From assembly GCA_019637195.1 (NCBI GenBank), contig JAHBWA010000026.1, positions 18,852 through 82,851 on the forward strand: a stretch of 64,000 nt of DNA, read 5' to 3'. Position numbers and translations under genes: made by a program. The DNA comes from Labilithrix sp. GTDB lineage: Bacteria > Myxococcota_A > Polyangia > Polyangiales > Polyangiaceae. Shown here in pieces: positions 62,439 to 64,000 of the stretch; the first letter of the stretch is position 1; each line of letters starts with the position of its first letter. The notes beneath the pieces were generated by a model. The model was not told where the DNA came from. It searched no databases and saw nothing but the letters and a program-made list of their open reading frames with translations.

Positions 62439-64000
62439 ATGCGCGTCGTCCGTGGTTCGCTCGTCGTCGGGGTGGCGTCCGTCCTGGCGCTGGCGTGGGG
62501 GTGCGGAGGTGACGATCCGGCGGGTGCGGGAGGCGCGAGCTCCGGCGACCCGGGGGGCCCGGGCGGCACGGGTGGCCCGGACAACGGCGGGCCCACGGCG
62601 CCGGCCGCGGCGTCGTGCGCGGCGGCCGGTGGCGGCGCCACGGTGAGCGCCCCGACGCTGCTGCGGAAGCTGACCGACGACGGCAACCAGGGCTGGCTCG
62701 CGTCGCCGGCGATCGCCGATCTCGACGGCGACGGGAAGAACGAGGTCATCGCCGTGCGCGGGGGGCGCGTCCTCGCGTGGCGCGCCGACGGCACGCGCGT
62801 CTTCTCGTTCGACACGACGAAGGACCGGATCTGGGCGAGCCCGATCGTCGGCAACTTCACCGGCGACGACAAGCTCGAGATCGCGGTGGCGGCGCGCGAC
62901 TCGGCCTACCTGATCGACGCCGCGGGCGCGATCGTGAGCGGCTTTCCGAAGGTGTGGGCCGAGGAGACGCGGTCGATCGCGGCAGGTGACGTCGACGGCG
63001 ACGGCGCGCTCGACGTCGTCGTCGGCGTGCGCAATGGTCGCGGCGCGACGGCGGACATCGTCAACGCGTACCACGCCAACGGGAGCGCGGTGCCCGGATT
63101 CCCGCCGGTGGCGAGCGGGACGGCGGGCTGCGACCCGGGGCCGTGTTACTTCGTCGGGCTCTACGATCAGAACCTCGCGATCGGCGATCTCGACGGCGAC
63201 GGTAAGCACGACCTCGTCCTGCCTCACGACAACGCGTACGCGAGCTTCTTCAAGGGCACGGGCGCCGTCTTCGACGCGGATCCCATGTTCCGCCGGGCCC
63301 CGAAGACCGCCGGCGTCCGTTACCTCCACGATCTCGAGTCGTCCAAGCAGGGCTACGCCGACGACGAGGACTCCGCGAACCAGGCGCACTTCACCAACAC
63401 GGCGCCCGCGATCGCCGACATCGACAAGGACGGCACCTTCGAGGTCGTCATGGTCGGCAGCGTGCAGAACGCCTCGCAGGAAGACCGCAAGCGCGGCGTC
63501 GCGCTCTGGGTCGTCGGCTCGAACGCCGCGCGCCGACCGGGCTGGGAGACGCCGTTTCACGCGTCCGCGTACGTGATGGGGCTCGGTGACGGCTTCAACC
63601 CCGAGCTCGAAGGCGAGGCGGCGCCGAACGCGGGCAACCTCGTCGGCCTGACCAACCAGGTCACCGTCGCGGACATCGACGCCGACAAGGCCGGACTCGA
63701 GATGATCTTCGCGGGCTTCGACGGCAAGATCCACGCGGTCGCCGCGGACAAGACGGAGCTCTGGTCGACGCCCTACGCCGAGGACGGCCGCGCGTTGACG
63801 GGCGGCGTGGTCGTCGCCGATCTCTCGGCCGACGGCGCGCCGGAGATCGTGTTCACGACGTACTCCCCCGACGCCGGCGCCGGCGCGCTCTGGGTGCTGT
63901 CCTCCTCCGGTCAGCAGCTCCACAAGGTGGCGCTTCCGGGACGCGGATCGATGGCCGTCCCGACGATCGGCGACGTCGACGGCGACGGCACGCTCGACGT
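62439..64000 (+). CDS. FG-GAP/VCBS-repeat lipoprotein, 3' end outside the window
   Basis: At least 520 codons are open to the window edge. The signal is LVVGVASVLALAWGC, followed by a Gly/Pro linker and repeated calcium-loop motifs of the FG-GAP/VCBS type: AIADLDGDGKNEVIAV, AAGDVDGDGALDVVVG, AIGDLDGDGKHDLVLP, AIADIDKDGTFEVVMV, TVADIDADKAGLEMIF and IGDVDGDGTLDV. Each DxDxDG loop should bind calcium in an integrin-like propeller. The ATG at 62439 has a GGAGG site 9 bp upstream. It is probably surface-exposed, anchored by lipid. Confidence 0.9.
   Translation, partial: MRVVRGSLVVGVASVLALAWGCGGDDPAGAGGASSGDPGGPGGTGGPDNGGPTAPAAASCAAAGGGATVSAPTLLRKLTDDGNQGWLASPAIADLDGDGKNEVIAVRGGRVLAWRADGTRVFSFDTTKDRIWASPIVGNFTGDDKLEIAVAARDSAYLIDAAGAIVSGFPKVWAEETRSIAAGDVDGDGALDVVVGVRNGRGATADIVNAYHANGSAVPGFPPVASGTAGCDPGPCYFVGLYDQNLAIGDLDGDGKHDLVLPHDNAYASFFKGTGAVFDADPMFRRAPKTAGVRYLHDLESSKQGYADDEDSANQAHFTNTAPAIADIDKDGTFEVVMVGSVQNASQEDRKRGVALWVVGSNAARRPGWETPFHASAYVMGLGDGFNPELEGEAAPNAGNLVGLTNQVTVADIDADKAGLEMIFAGFDGKIHAVAADKTELWSTPYAEDGRALTGGVVVADLSADGAPEIVFTTYSPDAGAGALWVLSSSGQQLHKVALPGRGSMAVPTIGDVDGDGTLD

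Overview
The window is GC-rich chromosomal DNA, around 70 percent G+C by eye, with dense genes and strong GC-third codon use. It very probably comes from a myxobacterium (Myxococcota, Polyangia-like). Reasons: very many lipoproteins with Ala/Asp/Gly-rich linkers after the lipobox; proteins with PEGA domains, including a Ser/Thr kinase; RCC1, IgGFc-binding, FG-GAP and CGxCGxxC-repeat surface proteins; a MeaB GTPase; and a DUF4398/OmpA pair. No tRNA, rRNA, CRISPR array, integrase or insertion sequence was recognised. This taxonomic placement is inference from gene content.

Layout. 1-2403: tail of an M16 peptidase, a non-catalytic M16 lipoprotein and a small SCP2-like protein, coupled by GTGA overlaps. 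2574-5282: rpsP-khpA-rimM-trmD-SPOUT methyltransferase operon. 5367-7714: 5'-truncated beta-propeller remnant beside a divergent NhaR-type regulator and a YoaK/DUF1275 membrane protein. 7725-13740: TrmN6-like methyltransferase, a lipoprotein, queG, a TPR protein and meaB. 13819-16205: PilZ-like protein, endonuclease III with a pentapeptide-repeat basic tail, and a small lipoprotein. 16208-20832: a Ser/Thr kinase overlapping by 4 bp a TonB-dependent receptor; both carry PEGA domains. 21054-25309: OmpA-type and DUF4398 lipoproteins, then gyrA. 25900-31483: Gly-rich and Cys-rich lipoproteins and a pseudokinase-like protein. 31813-37655: bamA, an MFS carrier, an FGE-sulfatase-domain lipoprotein and an HD hydrolase. 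38181-42590: a second type IIA topoisomerase (parC-parE).

42666-53439 is the most interesting block. An outer-membrane-barrel candidate, an ECF sigma factor and its membrane-bound partner are followed by five lipoprotein genes (Cys-rich CGxCGxxC, two paralogous WG-propellers, a seven-bladed RCC1 propeller, an IgGFc-binding-domain protein). All five are joined end to end by 4-bp stop/start overlaps, and two more small secreted proteins follow. It looks like a regulated multi-protein cell-surface system that I cannot match to a described pathway.

53485-64000: Cys-rich lipoprotein, hypothetical protein, smc, fmdB, a hypothetical gene overlapping head-to-head with a divergent pheA, a lipoprotein and the start of an FG-GAP repeat lipoprotein.

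A second theme is small tandem repeats. At least ten short arrays or duplications (17-46 bp units) lie between genes, and several copy the 3' end of the neighbouring gene (trmD, queG, the lipoprotein at 61255). One similar 15-bp array is translated inside the endonuclease III gene.
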